Assembly: GCA_947455705.1 (NCBI GenBank) | Contig: CANGPO010000001.1 | Location: 62,001 to 126,000 of the forward strand | Direction of reading: 5' to 3' | Origin: Actinomycetota bacterium | Lineage (GTDB): Bacteria > Actinomycetota > Actinomycetes > S36-B12 > CAIYMF01 | DNA length: 64,000 nucleotides | Part shown: positions 34,655 through 43,875 of the stretch, in pieces | Position numbering within the stretch: the first letter of the stretch is position 1 | Layout of the letters: every line of letters begins with the position of its first letter | Position numbers and translations under genes: made by a program | Notes under the pieces: model-generated | Databases searched by the model: none | What the model was told of the DNA's origin: nothing | What the model saw: only the letters and a program-made list of their open reading frames with translations

Positions 34655-35080
34655 TCAGCCTACGTGTCCGCCACCGGTCTCAACGTTTTCGACACTCCCC
34701 AGAGTTCCCTCAAGGGGTTGTCGAGCCATGGGCCACCAGGTCGCCACCAGGCAGGCCACAAACCCGCCGATGAGATACCCGTAGGTCCGCGGAGTATCGG
34801 GTAACACAACATCTCCCCCAGGAAGCACCGCGGTGTAAGCCAACGTAACGATGATCCATCCGATAGTTACTAAGGCGCCGGCCACTTTGGATCTCATCCA
34901 ATAGCTCGCCGCACGCACACACACCCCGAGCGTCGCGACAACCAGCACGACACCCCACGGGATCGTGACGCCATGAACGGTGGTCCGCAGGGCGGCCGCA
35001 GGTGCGCCAAACAACCCGATCAGAGCACCACCCATAAACATGGCAATGCTGCTTGAAACACGACCGTCCTGATTCGCCAC
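34655..35080 (-). CDS. Four-TM small membrane protein (DUF6113-like)
   Basis: 141 residues with four hydrophobic segments (about 12-32, 41-59, 67-85 and 100-117) and a short polar tail. In Streptomyces a similar small membrane protein lies next to mshB, annotated DUF6113; resemblance is by size, topology and position, not by a clear motif. No enzyme signature is seen. Its ATG is 28 bases after the FtsH-like stop, so it probably shares that transcript. Confidence 0.7.
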   Translation of the reverse strand: MANQDGRVSSSIAMFMGGALIGLFGAPAAALRTTVHGVTIPWGVVLVVATLGVCVRAASYWMRSKVAGALVTIGWIIVTLAYTAVLPGGDVVLPDTPRTYGYLIGGFVACLVATWWPMARQPLEGTLGSVENVETGGGHVG

Positions 35081-35107
35081 ACCGTCAGACTACGGTGCGA
35101 GGGTTCA

Positions 35108-37129
35108 CTAGGCGCGGGTGGAAGGTTCGTCGCGCAGATCCAGCTCCGTCACACGTAACTGATCAGCGTGGGCCAGAACGAGAACATCAGTGATCTCACG
35201 GCCAATGAGTTCGTGCCGCTCCATCAGAGCGTCACGCAGAGCCATCACGAGGTGCCGGTTCTCGTCCAGGAGCAACCGAGTGTGCGCCTTCTGCTCTTGA
35301 AGGATCCGCTCGACGCGTTCACGGCCGTCGGAATCGGCCAGTACCCGACCGACAATGTTGGTATCGGACAGGGCACTGGCTTGAACCGCCGAGAATGAAA
35401 TCAGCGTGTCCGTCATACCAGCAGCACCCACCATCTGGGCGGCAACGTTCGTCGCATACAGAAGGTCACCCGCAGGCCCGGTGGAGATGTCACCGAAGAA
35501 GAGTTCCTCAGCTGCTTGACCACCCATCGCAATCTGAATCAGAGCTAGCATCTCCGACTTCGACCGCGTGAATACGTCATCTGCATCGCCATGGGCCAGC
35601 ATTCCCAGCGCATCACGCCTCTTGACGATCGTGAGCACCTCCAAGCGCCGCTCCGGTGCGACCAACCACGCCATGACGGCATGTCCGGCCTCATGAGTCG
35701 CGATCAACTTCTGCTCGTGAGCGGTGTAGGCAACAGGTTGACCCATACCAACTTCTTCGACCAGTCTCGCGGTCTCAACGTCGTGACGTGTCATCGCATT
35801 GTCACCGCGACGCACTGCGTTCACGAGTCCCTCATCAAACAGGTGCTCGATCATGACCGGCGTATAGCCCTGGGTGATTGCGGCCAGGCCATCACGCGCA
35901 TCCTCATCGTCAAGATCGAGATGATGTGCCTTGCGACCAAGGAAGAAGTCGATGAGTTCACGTCGACCCGTGCGTGTAGGCGGCTCGAAGGTGAGTCGGC
36001 GATCGAACCGACCCGGCCTGAGCAGCGCGGGATCTAAGTTGTCGGCACGGTTAGTGGCAGCAATAACCAGAACATTCGTCGACGGTGGAACGGGTCGAGC
36101 TATTTGCCGGTGGGCAGGTAGGAACAGGTTCACTTTGTCGATCAGTGACATCCGGAACTTTTGAAAACCAGTCGGCTCATCAAAGGACTGAAGCTGAATC
36201 AACAGCTCGTTGACGACGCCGCCAACACCTTCACTAGTCATCGACGGGTTGGAAACAAGGGATCCAGATCCAGTACCCCACGCCGGCTGTGCGTACGACG
36301 CAGGAAGACCAGTCAAACCACCACAGCACAGCGCACCCATGCCAGAGCCCGTGGGATGCGCCGACATACTCAGACCGCCGCGGGCCATGGCAATAGCATC
36401 GATTTCCTCAATGAAGCCGATCGCTCCACCTTCTTGTCGTGCAGCCTTACGCAGCGCCTTGAAATACGAGCGAATCTTGCGCGCGGTTGCGCCGTAGTAC
36501 ATCGATTGAAAGGACGTGGCAGAGACGAACAGGAACGGTACGCCGGCCTCATGTGCCATTGCCTTGGCGAGGTGAGTCTTACCGGTACCCGGTGCACCTT
36601 CAAAGAGCAATCCACGGCGCGGTGACCCGCCCATCTCACCTGCGAACGACTTATGCGCGAGGAACAAATTCAACGAACGCAGGACGTCATCCTTAATGCC
36701 ATCGATTCCCTTGACCGAATCCAACGTGACATCGATTTGTTCCGGGCGATACGTCACATGTGGTGAGCGACCCGCACCCATCGTCGTACCGAGTAAGACT
36801 CCGATAAGCGCCACAAAGAACAAAAATGGCATGACGATCATCAGATCGATTGATGGCCAGGTGATGTTCAAGATGTCAAAGGGATTACCCGACAGGATGC
36901 GCGCCAGGAGGTAACTCGCTGGCAGCATCAATAGCGCACTGAGTCCGGCCAAGCGTCGACGTCGCGCGCGCTCACGGGAGACACCTACGTCCGCCCGCGA
37001 TGCAGTGATCTTCGATGAGCCTGCGAGGGCAAGGAGCGACGAACCGGTTGTTGCCCCGGCTGTGACGATGGAGTCGGCAGCCGACTGTGATTCGGCCCGA
37101 ACGACCGTCGAACGGCGGTTACGCCACAT
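35108..37129 (-). CDS. Divergent FtsH-like membrane AAA protease with two insertions
   Basis: 673 residues from ATG 37129 (AGGGGG seven bases upstream; the frame also reaches GTG 37147). Two transmembrane helices (about 60-80, 94-116) precede an AAA domain with Walker A GAPGTGKT at 178-185, Walker B FIEEID at 239-244 and an arginine-finger region RPGRFDRR at 371-378. An M41 protease domain has HEAGH at 479-483 and a likely third zinc ligand Asp555. It differs from housekeeping FtsH in two inserts, a Gly/Ser/Ala/Cys-rich one at about 251-302 and a second at about 318-350, and in Glu replacing the usual Asp in FIDEID. The zinc site is intact, so it should be a protease. It sits downstream of mshB. 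Confidence 0.87.
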   Translation of the reverse strand: MWRNRRSTVVRAESQSAADSIVTAGATTGSSLLALAGSSKITASRADVGVSRERARRRRLAGLSALLMLPASYLLARILSGNPFDILNITWPSIDLMIVMPFLFFVALIGVLLGTTMGAGRSPHVTYRPEQIDVTLDSVKGIDGIKDDVLRSLNLFLAHKSFAGEMGGSPRRGLLFEGAPGTGKTHLAKAMAHEAGVPFLFVSATSFQSMYYGATARKIRSYFKALRKAARQEGGAIGFIEEIDAIAMARGGLSMSAHPTGSGMGALCCGGLTGLPASYAQPAWGTGSGSLVSNPSMTSEGVGGVVNELLIQLQSFDEPTGFQKFRMSLIDKVNLFLPAHRQIARPVPPSTNVLVIAATNRADNLDPALLRPGRFDRRLTFEPPTRTGRRELIDFFLGRKAHHLDLDDEDARDGLAAITQGYTPVMIEHLFDEGLVNAVRRGDNAMTRHDVETARLVEEVGMGQPVAYTAHEQKLIATHEAGHAVMAWLVAPERRLEVLTIVKRRDALGMLAHGDADDVFTRSKSEMLALIQIAMGGQAAEELFFGDISTGPAGDLLYATNVAAQMVGAAGMTDTLISFSAVQASALSDTNIVGRVLADSDGRERVERILQEQKAHTRLLLDENRHLVMALRDALMERHELIGREITDVLVLAHADQLRVTELDLRDEPSTRA

Positions 37130-37156
37130 GAAGCCCCCTAGCAGCACGTTAAAGAC

Positions 37157-37179
37157 GCTCCGGAGGTGTTACTCCGAGC
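37157..37179. terminator. Weak hairpin between mshB and the FtsH-like gene
   Basis: The repeat GCT-c-CGGAG / CTCCG-AGC with a 6-base loop and one bulge lies in the 194-base gap between the mshB stop and the FtsH-like start. A second tiny hairpin (CCCC-TTTT-GGGG) is at 37216-37227. Either could end the mshB message; no promoter is obvious between them and the ATG. Confidence 0.4.
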
Positions 37180-37323
37180 TTCCACCATCGTGTGCGATAC
37201 AGGGGTGGTTGGAATCCCCTTTTGGGGCCACATCACCCCGCTGGCGTACCGTCTTGAGGCTGCGCAGAACCTTTTATGCGGCTATCGCGACCCAAACTGG
37301 GCTCGGTATCGCTAAACCGGTCC

Positions 37324-38211
37324 CTAGAGGCCGGCGAATAGGTCCGTTTCGCGTCCGAGCTCATCTCGCGCACCGGCAGTTTCACCGCGGGCGAGTCGGT
37401 AGTACTCCACGCCCATGGCACGTGAGCCGAGATTGTTCGACAGCGCGAAAAAGCCATCTTCAACACTGATCTGCGTGGCATGTTCACGCATCGCGTCCAT
37501 CTTGAAGTCGACGTAATCCTCGGCGTTGATCACTGTGGTGATCAGGTCGTCATCGCAGGCAAAAGGCAGATCATCAGGATCCATAGCGGCGAATCCCTCC
37601 GTCTCACCCGAGGCCTTCATCGCCTCAATACCAGCGCGAATGACTGACTTCGGGAAGGCGATCCAGTAGAGCTTCGGCACATCCCAAGCCGCGCCAAGAT
37701 CTGGTCGGAAGGTGGCTGAGGCGGCCAACGTGACTGCGTAGTGCGCCACCCGATGAGCCTGGATGTGATCTGGGTGACCGTAACCACCGAAGTCATCGTA
37801 CGTAATGAGGACGTGGGGACGAATCTCACGGATGACGGCAACGAGGTCCGTGGCAGCGGTTAAAAGGTCTGCGCGCCAGAAACAAGCAGGGTCGTCATTG
37901 TCCGCGGTGCCCACCATTCCCGAATCGCGGTATCGACCTGCCCCACCAAGGAGTCGATGATCGGTAACGCCAAGCCGGGCCATGGCGTTGGCCAACTCGA
38001 TTTCGCGGTGTTCGCCGAGACTGTCCTCTATATGCGCGGCTCGATGAGCATGTTCGTCACCGATGATCTCGCCCTCTTCACCAAGGGTGCAGGTGATCAA
38101 GGTGACGTGGGCACCCTCGGCCACATACTTGGCCATGGTTGCGCCGGAACCGATGGTCTCGTCATCGGGGTGAGCGTGAACGAGTAAGAGTCGACGATCA
38201 GATGTAGTCAC
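37324..38211 (-). CDS. mshB: Mycothiol deacetylase MshB
   Basis: 295 residues of the GlcNAc-PI deacetylase (LmbE-like) family. The metal and catalytic residues lie in HAHPDDETIGSG (residues 12-23) and in YGHPDHIQAH. The blocks CTLGEEGEIIGD and GGAGRYRDSGM identify MshB (deacetylation of GlcNAc-inositol) rather than Mca, the mycothiol-conjugate amidase. Mycothiol is the main actinobacterial thiol, so this supports the phylum assignment. It diverges from the S9 peptidase across a 116-base gap. Confidence 0.92.
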   Translation of the reverse strand: MTTSDRRLLLVHAHPDDETIGSGATMAKYVAEGAHVTLITCTLGEEGEIIGDEHAHRAAHIEDSLGEHREIELANAMARLGVTDHRLLGGAGRYRDSGMVGTADNDDPACFWRADLLTAATDLVAVIREIRPHVLITYDDFGGYGHPDHIQAHRVAHYAVTLAASATFRPDLGAAWDVPKLYWIAFPKSVIRAGIEAMKASGETEGFAAMDPDDLPFACDDDLITTVINAEDYVDFKMDAMREHATQISVEDGFFALSNNLGSRAMGVEYYRLARGETAGARDELGRETDLFAGL

Positions 38212-38327
38212 ACCCCGAGCCTAATGTCTTGCGGTGCCCGACGCCGAATGGTCATAGGCAAAAAACGTCGACGAGTCGGTCAGGCTCAAGACGCGATTTG
38301 CTCGTCGGCCTGACAGACTCTCGTTCC

Positions 38328-40436
38328 ATGACGAGTTCACTTCATGACACGACCGAATCGTTCCCACGCCAGTCCGCACGCACTCGACGGTTTACCGCTG
38401 GTGCACCGCGGTTGTTCTCAATCTCCCCAGACGGGGGACGAGTGCTGTACGTGCGTTCCAACTCCGGAACCGATGCGGTAGGTCGACTCTGGTCGATGGA
38501 CGTCGCGACCGGCATGGAACGCCTCGTCGCTGACCCGACCACTCTTCATGAGGGTGCAGAGGAACTCTCGATCGAGGAGCGAGCACGTCGCGAGCGGATG
38601 CGGGAAGGCAATTCAGGGATCGTCGGCTACTCGACCGACTCGGCGTCGACGTCAGGCGTCTTCACGCTCTCTGGCGGGCTTTACACGGTCAATCTCATCG
38701 ACGGCAGTGCCGTCCGAAGTATTGAGGCCACCGGACCCGTCATTGATCCTCGCCTCTCCCCCGATGGCTCGCACATCGCGTACGCCGCACAACGGTCACT
38801 TCGAGTCATCGGCGTCGATGGACTAACTGATCGCGTCCTTGTGGCGGGACGCCATGAACATGAGTTTGCCGGGATCGTCGATTTCGCTGCGGCAGAGGAA
38901 CTTGGACGCTCACGCGGTTTCTGGTGGTCACCAGATTCAACTCGCTTACTCGTGGAACGAGTCGACGAAACCCATGTTCAGCAGTGGTGGATTTCGAACC
39001 CTGTCACACCGTCAGATGCCCCACACATGGTGCGCTACCCGTCAGCGGGCACCACGAATGCGACGTTGTCTCTTGTCTTGACTGATCTTGACGGCAACCA
39101 CATCGACGTCACGTGGGACAACGTGACATTCGAGTACCTCGTTGACGTGTCATGGGTTGATGGTCACGATCCACTGCTGCTGGTGTCTACCCGCGATCAG
39201 AAGCACATGCAGGTACTCAGCGTTGACATCAATTCAGGTCAAACCCGAGTCGAGACCGATGTTCGAGACGATCAGTGGGTTGACGCAGCCCCCGGTGCCA
39301 CAACATGGCTGTCAGATGGCCGCCTTCTCACCCTACGAGCCGACCGTGAGTCGGACACCTACCGACTTCATGCCGGCGCTGACTGGCTCAGCCCCAAGGG
39401 ACTACAGATTCGCGACGTCATAAGCACCAGCGAATCAGGCGTGCTCGTCTCGGTGGCTACGGATCCCACGTCGGCAGTCCTGATGCTCATCGGACTCGAC
39501 GGATCTGCTTCACCGGTCGGGCCTACGACCGGGTGGATCATGGGTCGATCCGTCAACGGAACCGCGATCATCAACGAACGTCAGCTAAACACCACCGAGG
39601 TCACGTACCGAATCGAGCGGGAAGGCACAACGATTCCGGTCACCTCACACGCGGAACGTCCTCACTTCACACCCCAGGTTGAGATCATCGAGTCCGGTCC
39701 GAACAAGGTCCTGACGGCTGTGCTGTTTCCAACCGGTCACGTCAAGGGCTCACGCAAGTTGCCCATCCTGATGAGCCCGTATGGCGGGCCCGGCTTCGGC
39801 CAGGTCGTCGCCGCAGGGGCGAGCTACGGCGAAGATCAGTGGCTCGCGGATCAGGGATTCGTCGTTGTGATTGCCGACGGACGTGGCACCCCAGGCCGCG
39901 GCCCAGCGTGGGATCGCGAGATCTACCGAGATCTATCAACGGGAATTTTGGAAGACCAAGTCAGCGCAGTCGCCGCCGTAGCTGCCCGTTGGCCAGATGA
40001 CGCAGACGTCAACCGCGTCGGGATTCGCGGCTGGTCATTTGGCGGCTATCTCAGCGCACTGGCAGTGCTACGTCGACCAGACGTATTCCACGCCGCCGTC
40101 GCCGGAGCACCCGTAACCGAATGGCGTCTCTACGACACTGCCTATACCGAACGTTTCTTGGGCAATCCCACTGAAGATCCCGGCCCCTACGACTACTGCT
40201 CACTGAGCCATCTGGCCGGAGAACTGACACGGCCACTGATGTTCATTCACGGCCTCACCGACGATAACGTCGTCGTGGCGCACACACTGGCCTTATCCGG
40301 TGCCCTGACCGTCGCGGGAAAGCCCCACTGCGTCCTGCCGTTGAGCGGTGTCACGCACATGACACCTCAAGAGGAAGTTGCCGAGAACAAACTGCTCTTG
40401 GAATTGGACTTTCTGCGCGGCGCATTACAGGGCTGA
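38328..40436 (+). CDS. S9-family prolyl oligopeptidase/dipeptidyl-peptidase
   Basis: 702 residues from ATG 38328. The N-terminal two thirds form a beta-propeller (DPPIV N-type: LFSISPDGGRVLYVR, SGVFTLSGGLYTVN, SRGFWWSPDSTRLL). The C-terminal alpha/beta domain has the nucleophile Ser570 in GWSFGGYLS, the acid in HGLTDDNV and the His in SGVTHM near the end. No signal peptide is seen, so it acts in the cytoplasm on short peptides. It faces the oligopeptide transporter operon with only 28 bases between stops, a sensible pairing of uptake and cleavage. The frame reaches back to 38229, but those residues are not family-like. Confidence 0.9.
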   Translation: MTSSLHDTTESFPRQSARTRRFTAGAPRLFSISPDGGRVLYVRSNSGTDAVGRLWSMDVATGMERLVADPTTLHEGAEELSIEERARRERMREGNSGIVGYSTDSASTSGVFTLSGGLYTVNLIDGSAVRSIEATGPVIDPRLSPDGSHIAYAAQRSLRVIGVDGLTDRVLVAGRHEHEFAGIVDFAAAEELGRSRGFWWSPDSTRLLVERVDETHVQQWWISNPVTPSDAPHMVRYPSAGTTNATLSLVLTDLDGNHIDVTWDNVTFEYLVDVSWVDGHDPLLLVSTRDQKHMQVLSVDINSGQTRVETDVRDDQWVDAAPGATTWLSDGRLLTLRADRESDTYRLHAGADWLSPKGLQIRDVISTSESGVLVSVATDPTSAVLMLIGLDGSASPVGPTTGWIMGRSVNGTAIINERQLNTTEVTYRIEREGTTIPVTSHAERPHFTPQVEIIESGPNKVLTAVLFPTGHVKGSRKLPILMSPYGGPGFGQVVAAGASYGEDQWLADQGFVVVIADGRGTPGRGPAWDREIYRDLSTGILEDQVSAVAAVAARWPDDADVNRVGIRGWSFGGYLSALAVLRRPDVFHAAVAGAPVTEWRLYDTAYTERFLGNPTEDPGPYDYCSLSHLAGELTRPLMFIHGLTDDNVVVAHTLALSGALTVAGKPHCVLPLSGVTHMTPQEEVAENKLLLELDFLRGALQG

Positions 40437-40464
40437 TTCATTCGAAGTGAGCCCTGGGATCGAT

Positions 40465-41652
40465 TTAGTCTTGACGCTTTTGCCAGCCAAGTTCTGACTC
40501 GTGGGCGATGGTGCCGCCAGCAGATGCGGTCTTGTCGAGAAGGGCACGATCGTGCTCCTGGGCTGCGAGCTCTTCCTGTGTTGGCGCAGCACCGTGAATC
40601 GTCTCGCCACCCTGACCAAACACAGGTCGATCCTCGGGGAAGTGGCATGCGAGTTGGTGACCGACACTGATCTCGCGGATCAGCGGAACCTCGGTCTTAC
40701 ACCGCTCCTGTGCCTTCCAGCAGCGAGTGTGGAAAACACAACCTGACGGCGGATTGATGGGACTCGGTAGATCACCCGTCAGCAGGATCCGTTCGCGACG
40801 GGAGCCACTATCTGGATCAGGCAGCGGCACCGCAGAAAGCAACGAGTGGGTGTACGGGTGGCGCGGCGCGGAGTAGAGAGTGTCACGATCAGCCAACTCC
40901 ATGATTTGGCCGAGATACATAACCGCTACGCGATCAGAGATGTGTCGAACCACTGACAAGTCGTGGGCGACGAAAATGAAGGCAATTCCAAACTCGGATT
41001 GAAGATCTTCCAGCAGGTTTACAACCTGCGCCTGAATCGAGACATCCAGTGCCGACACCGGCTCATCACAGATGATCAGTTTCGGCTGCAGTGCAATGGC
41101 ACGCGCAACACCAATGCGCTGACGCTGACCCCCACTGAACTCGTGTGGATAGCGGTTGTAGTGCTCGGGGTTAAGGCCAACCCGCTCAAGCAGACCTTGA
41201 ACGCGTGACTTGATGTCCTTGTCAGATAACGTGCCCTGAACGCGGTAGGGGGCCCCGACGATCGTGCCGACGGTGTGGCGAGGGTTGAGCGAGGAGAAGG
41301 GATCCTGAAAGATCATCTGCATTTCTGATCGCAGCGGGCGCATTTCAGATCGCGAGTACGACGTGATGTCTTCGCCATCGAAGATGATGCTGCCAGAGGT
41401 TGGCTCTAACAACTTGGCGATAGTGCGACCAGCCGTGGACTTGCCACAACCCGATTCACCAACTAGGCCAAGGGTTTCACCGTTGGCGACATCGAAGGTG
41501 ATTCCGTCTACAGCTTTGACGGCACCAACCTGACGACGAAACAAGATGCCCTGGGTGATCGGGAAGTGCTTGCGGACATCACGAACCTGCAGCAAGGCAT
41601 CTGGGCGCAGCGGAACTCCAGCACCGGACTCGGTACTCGTGGTGACCGTCAC
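40465..41652 (-). CDS. oppF: Oligopeptide ABC transporter ATP-binding protein (OppF/DppF type)
   Basis: 395 residues. Walker A is GESGCGKST, the signature is FSGGQRQRIGVARAIA, Walker B is LIICDEPVSALD, and the oligopeptide C-terminal domain contains RHPYTHSLLSAVPLPD and a Cys-bearing segment (GCVFHTRCWKAQERC). That domain holds a Fe-S-like Cys set in Dpp/Opp ATPases. The 50-residue tail past it is charged. It is the last gene of the operon, 51 bases after oppD. Confidence 0.93.
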   Translation of the reverse strand: MTVTTSTESGAGVPLRPDALLQVRDVRKHFPITQGILFRRQVGAVKAVDGITFDVANGETLGLVGESGCGKSTAGRTIAKLLEPTSGSIIFDGEDITSYSRSEMRPLRSEMQMIFQDPFSSLNPRHTVGTIVGAPYRVQGTLSDKDIKSRVQGLLERVGLNPEHYNRYPHEFSGGQRQRIGVARAIALQPKLIICDEPVSALDVSIQAQVVNLLEDLQSEFGIAFIFVAHDLSVVRHISDRVAVMYLGQIMELADRDTLYSAPRHPYTHSLLSAVPLPDPDSGSRRERILLTGDLPSPINPPSGCVFHTRCWKAQERCKTEVPLIREISVGHQLACHFPEDRPVFGQGGETIHGAAPTQEELAAQEHDRALLDKTASAGGTIAHESELGWQKRQD

Positions 41653-41703
41653 TGCTCCTCCATCTGATCTTCAATATCTACGTACGAATTACAACGACGT
41701 GCG

Positions 41704-42768
41704 CTACAGGCGACTCTGGATTTCATCGAGCCAAATCCGCTCACTCTGACCAGACGGAATGTGGCAACGAACACGGTGTGTATCCGAGACAGGTGCCAGC
41801 TCTGGACGCTGCGTAACGCAGGCCTCACCGACGCGATCCCGGTACATACAGCGGGGGCTGAACACACACCCAGTCGGGAGGTTGATCAGTGACGGTGGAT
41901 TTCCTGGGATCGGATCAAGCCGTCCCTTGCGATCCCGGTCCAAGCGTGGCATCGAGGCCAAAAGCCCCCACGTGTATGGCATTTGCGGGGAGTAGAAAAG
42001 GTCACGAACACTCCCCTGCTCAACCGCGCGACCCCCGTACATAACCGTGACATCGTCAGCGATCTCAGCCACCACCCCAAGATCATGGGTGATCAAGATA
42101 ATGGCGGAGTTGAATTCCTTCTGAAGATCACGCATGAGGTCAAGGATCTGAGCCTGCACGGTGACATCCAGTGCGGTAGTGGGCTCATCAGCGATCAGCA
42201 ACTCGGGGTTGCAGACCAGGGCCATCGCGATCATGACTCGCTGGCGCATACCGCCGGAGAACTGATGCGGGTAATCGTCGACGCGCTTATTCGGATTCGG
42301 GATTCCTACCCGGTCGAGCATCTCGATGGCACGCTTCTTGGCCACATCCTTAGAGACCTTGTTGTGGACCCGGTACGCCTCCACAATTTGATCACCGATC
42401 GTGTAGAACGGATGCAGTGACGACAGCGGATCTTGGAAGATCATCGCCATCTTGTTGCCACGTAATGGGCGAATCTCATCGCCGGACTTTCCGATCAGCT
42501 CTTCACCATCAAGCCAGATCTCGCCGGACACATCAGCCCTGGTACCCGAGTGCAATCCCAGGATGGCTTGACTCGTAACCGATTTACCCGAGCCTGACTC
42601 ACCGACGATACCCATCGTCTTGCCACGCTCGACGTTGAACGACAGCCCGTCAACGGCCCGAACAAGACCATCATCTGTCGGGAACGAAACTTGTAGATTG
42701 CGGACCTCAAGGAACGAGGTCGGCGGGCGGCTCGGAATGGCCGCCGAAGAGTCAATCGTCTGGGTCAT
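41704..42768 (-). CDS. oppD: Oligopeptide ABC transporter ATP-binding protein (OppD/DppD type)
   Basis: 354 residues. Walker [10 protein letters not shown], signature [15 protein letters not shown], Walker [13 protein letters not shown], and the C-terminal oligo_HPY domain with [15 protein letters not shown] and [18 protein letters not shown]. It pairs with OppF as the ATPase heterodimer. The ATG lies 14 bases after the permease stop, so they are translated from one message. Confidence 0.93.
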   Translation of the reverse strand: MTQTIDSSAAIPSRPPTSFLEVRNLQVSFPTDDGLVRAVDGLSFNVERGKTMGIVGESGSGKSVTSQAILGLHSGTRADVSGEIWLDGEELIGKSGDEIRPLRGNKMAMIFQDPLSSLHPFYTIGDQIVEAYRVHNKVSKDVAKKRAIEMLDRVGIPNPNKRVDDYPHQFSGGMRQRVMIAMALVCNPELLIADEPTTALDVTVQAQILDLMRDLQKEFNSAIILITHDLGVVAEIADDVTVMYGGRAVEQGSVRDLFYSPQMPYTWGLLASMPRLDRDRKGRLDPIPGNPPSLINLPTGCVFSPRCMYRDRVGEACVTQRPELAPVSDTHRVRCHIPSGQSERIWLDEIQSRL

Positions 42769-42782
42769 GTCGATTCCCTCAA

Positions 42783-43793
42783 CTAACTCAATCGCACGCG
42801 CGGATCAACCGCGCTGTAGAGAACGTCGACAACGATGTTGGCGACCACGATGAACAACGAACTCACGATCGTCAAACCCATGATCACGGGCAAATCCTGC
42901 TTGCCGATTGCTTCGACGAACAAAAGTCCAAGACCTGGCAGGCTGAAAACCTTCTCGACGAAGATCGCGCCGCCCAGCAGGAACGCGATATCAAGACCCG
43001 CGATCGTCAGAATCGGAGTCAACGCCGCGCGCATCGCATGCTTGCGGACGACCGTCTTACGCGGCAGGCCCTTAGCAACGGCCGTACGGATGTAATCCTC
43101 ACTCATCGTCTCGAGCATGTTGGCCCGGGTAAGTCGCGCATAGAGTGCTGCGTTTCCAAAGCCGATAGTGATCCACGCCAAGATCAACGCTTGGAACCAC
43201 TGCACCGGATTCTCACTCAGCGGCACGTATTGAGTCGGTGGCAGCCACTTCAACCCGTACACAAAGACGTAGAGAAGCAAGATGGCAAAAAGGTACGACG
43301 GAAGGGACAGGAAGAGCAGGATAAACACCATCGACGCTCGATCGGCAAATCCACCTCGTCGCAAGGCAGAAAGCACCCCAACGCCAATACCGAGAACGAG
43401 CCAGATAATCGCCGCACCAACCGTGACCGATAACGTCACGGGGAAGCGGTCTTTGATGATGTCCCACACTGGCGACTGATACCGGAATGAGTATCCGAAA
43501 CACGGCGCAGGACATGGCCGCGAACCGTCAGCGGTGCCGTCGGTGAGATCGGTTCGACCCGCGACGATGCCCTTCATATAGATGTAGAACTGTTCTGGAA
43601 TCGGCCTATCAAGACCCAAACCATGCTCAATGTTGGCGATGAGTTCGGGCGTTGGGTTTTTACCCGCGTACAAATAAGCAGGGCTCGATCCCGTCATTAC
43701 CGGAACGACCATGAACAGGCCGAAGGTAACCAACGAGACAATAAACAAAACCGCGATGGCTCCCAGGAGCCTGCGAATGATGTAACGAACCAT
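42783..43793 (-). CDS. oppB: Oligopeptide ABC transporter permease (OppB/DppB type)
   Basis: 336 residues with six predicted transmembrane helices. The N-terminal helix YIIRRLLGAIAVLFIVSLV is characteristic of OppB/DppB, and the EAA loop reads DYIRTAVAKGLPRKTVVRKH. The large extracytoplasmic loop (about 45-105) is longer than usual and holds two cysteines in RPCPAPCFGYS. The start follows a strong hairpin that separates it from the binding-protein gene, a common way to lower membrane-subunit output. Confidence 0.93.
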   Translation of the reverse strand: MVRYIIRRLLGAIAVLFIVSLVTFGLFMVVPVMTGSSPAYLYAGKNPTPELIANIEHGLGLDRPIPEQFYIYMKGIVAGRTDLTDGTADGSRPCPAPCFGYSFRYQSPVWDIIKDRFPVTLSVTVGAAIIWLVLGIGVGVLSALRRGGFADRASMVFILLFLSLPSYLFAILLLYVFVYGLKWLPPTQYVPLSENPVQWFQALILAWITIGFGNAALYARLTRANMLETMSEDYIRTAVAKGLPRKTVVRKHAMRAALTPILTIAGLDIAFLLGGAIFVEKVFSLPGLGLLFVEAIGKQDLPVIMGLTIVSSLFIVVANIVVDVLYSAVDPRVRLS

Positions 43794-43803
43794 GCGTCCT
43801 CCG

Positions 43804-43846
43804 CAGGTTGTGGCCGACGGGGTTTGTTCCCGCCGGCCACAACCTG
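43804..43846 (-). terminator. Strong hairpin between oppA and oppB (attenuator or mRNA-stabilising)
   Basis: Outer 13-bp arms CAGGTTGTGGCCG / CGGCCACAACCTG, an internal one-base mismatch, inner CGGG / CCCG and a 7-base loop. It lies 29 bases after the oppA stop and ten bases before the oppB ATG. Such elements usually protect the abundant binding-protein message and let only part of transcription continue. Confidence 0.8.
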
Positions 43847-43875
43847 ACTAGTTAGAGAGAAGTACTAGCGTCGAA

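Noticed and set aside
36161..36625. 154-codon plus-strand frame inside the FtsH-like gene
   Set aside because: Antisense to the AAA domain; composition is that of a shadow frame.
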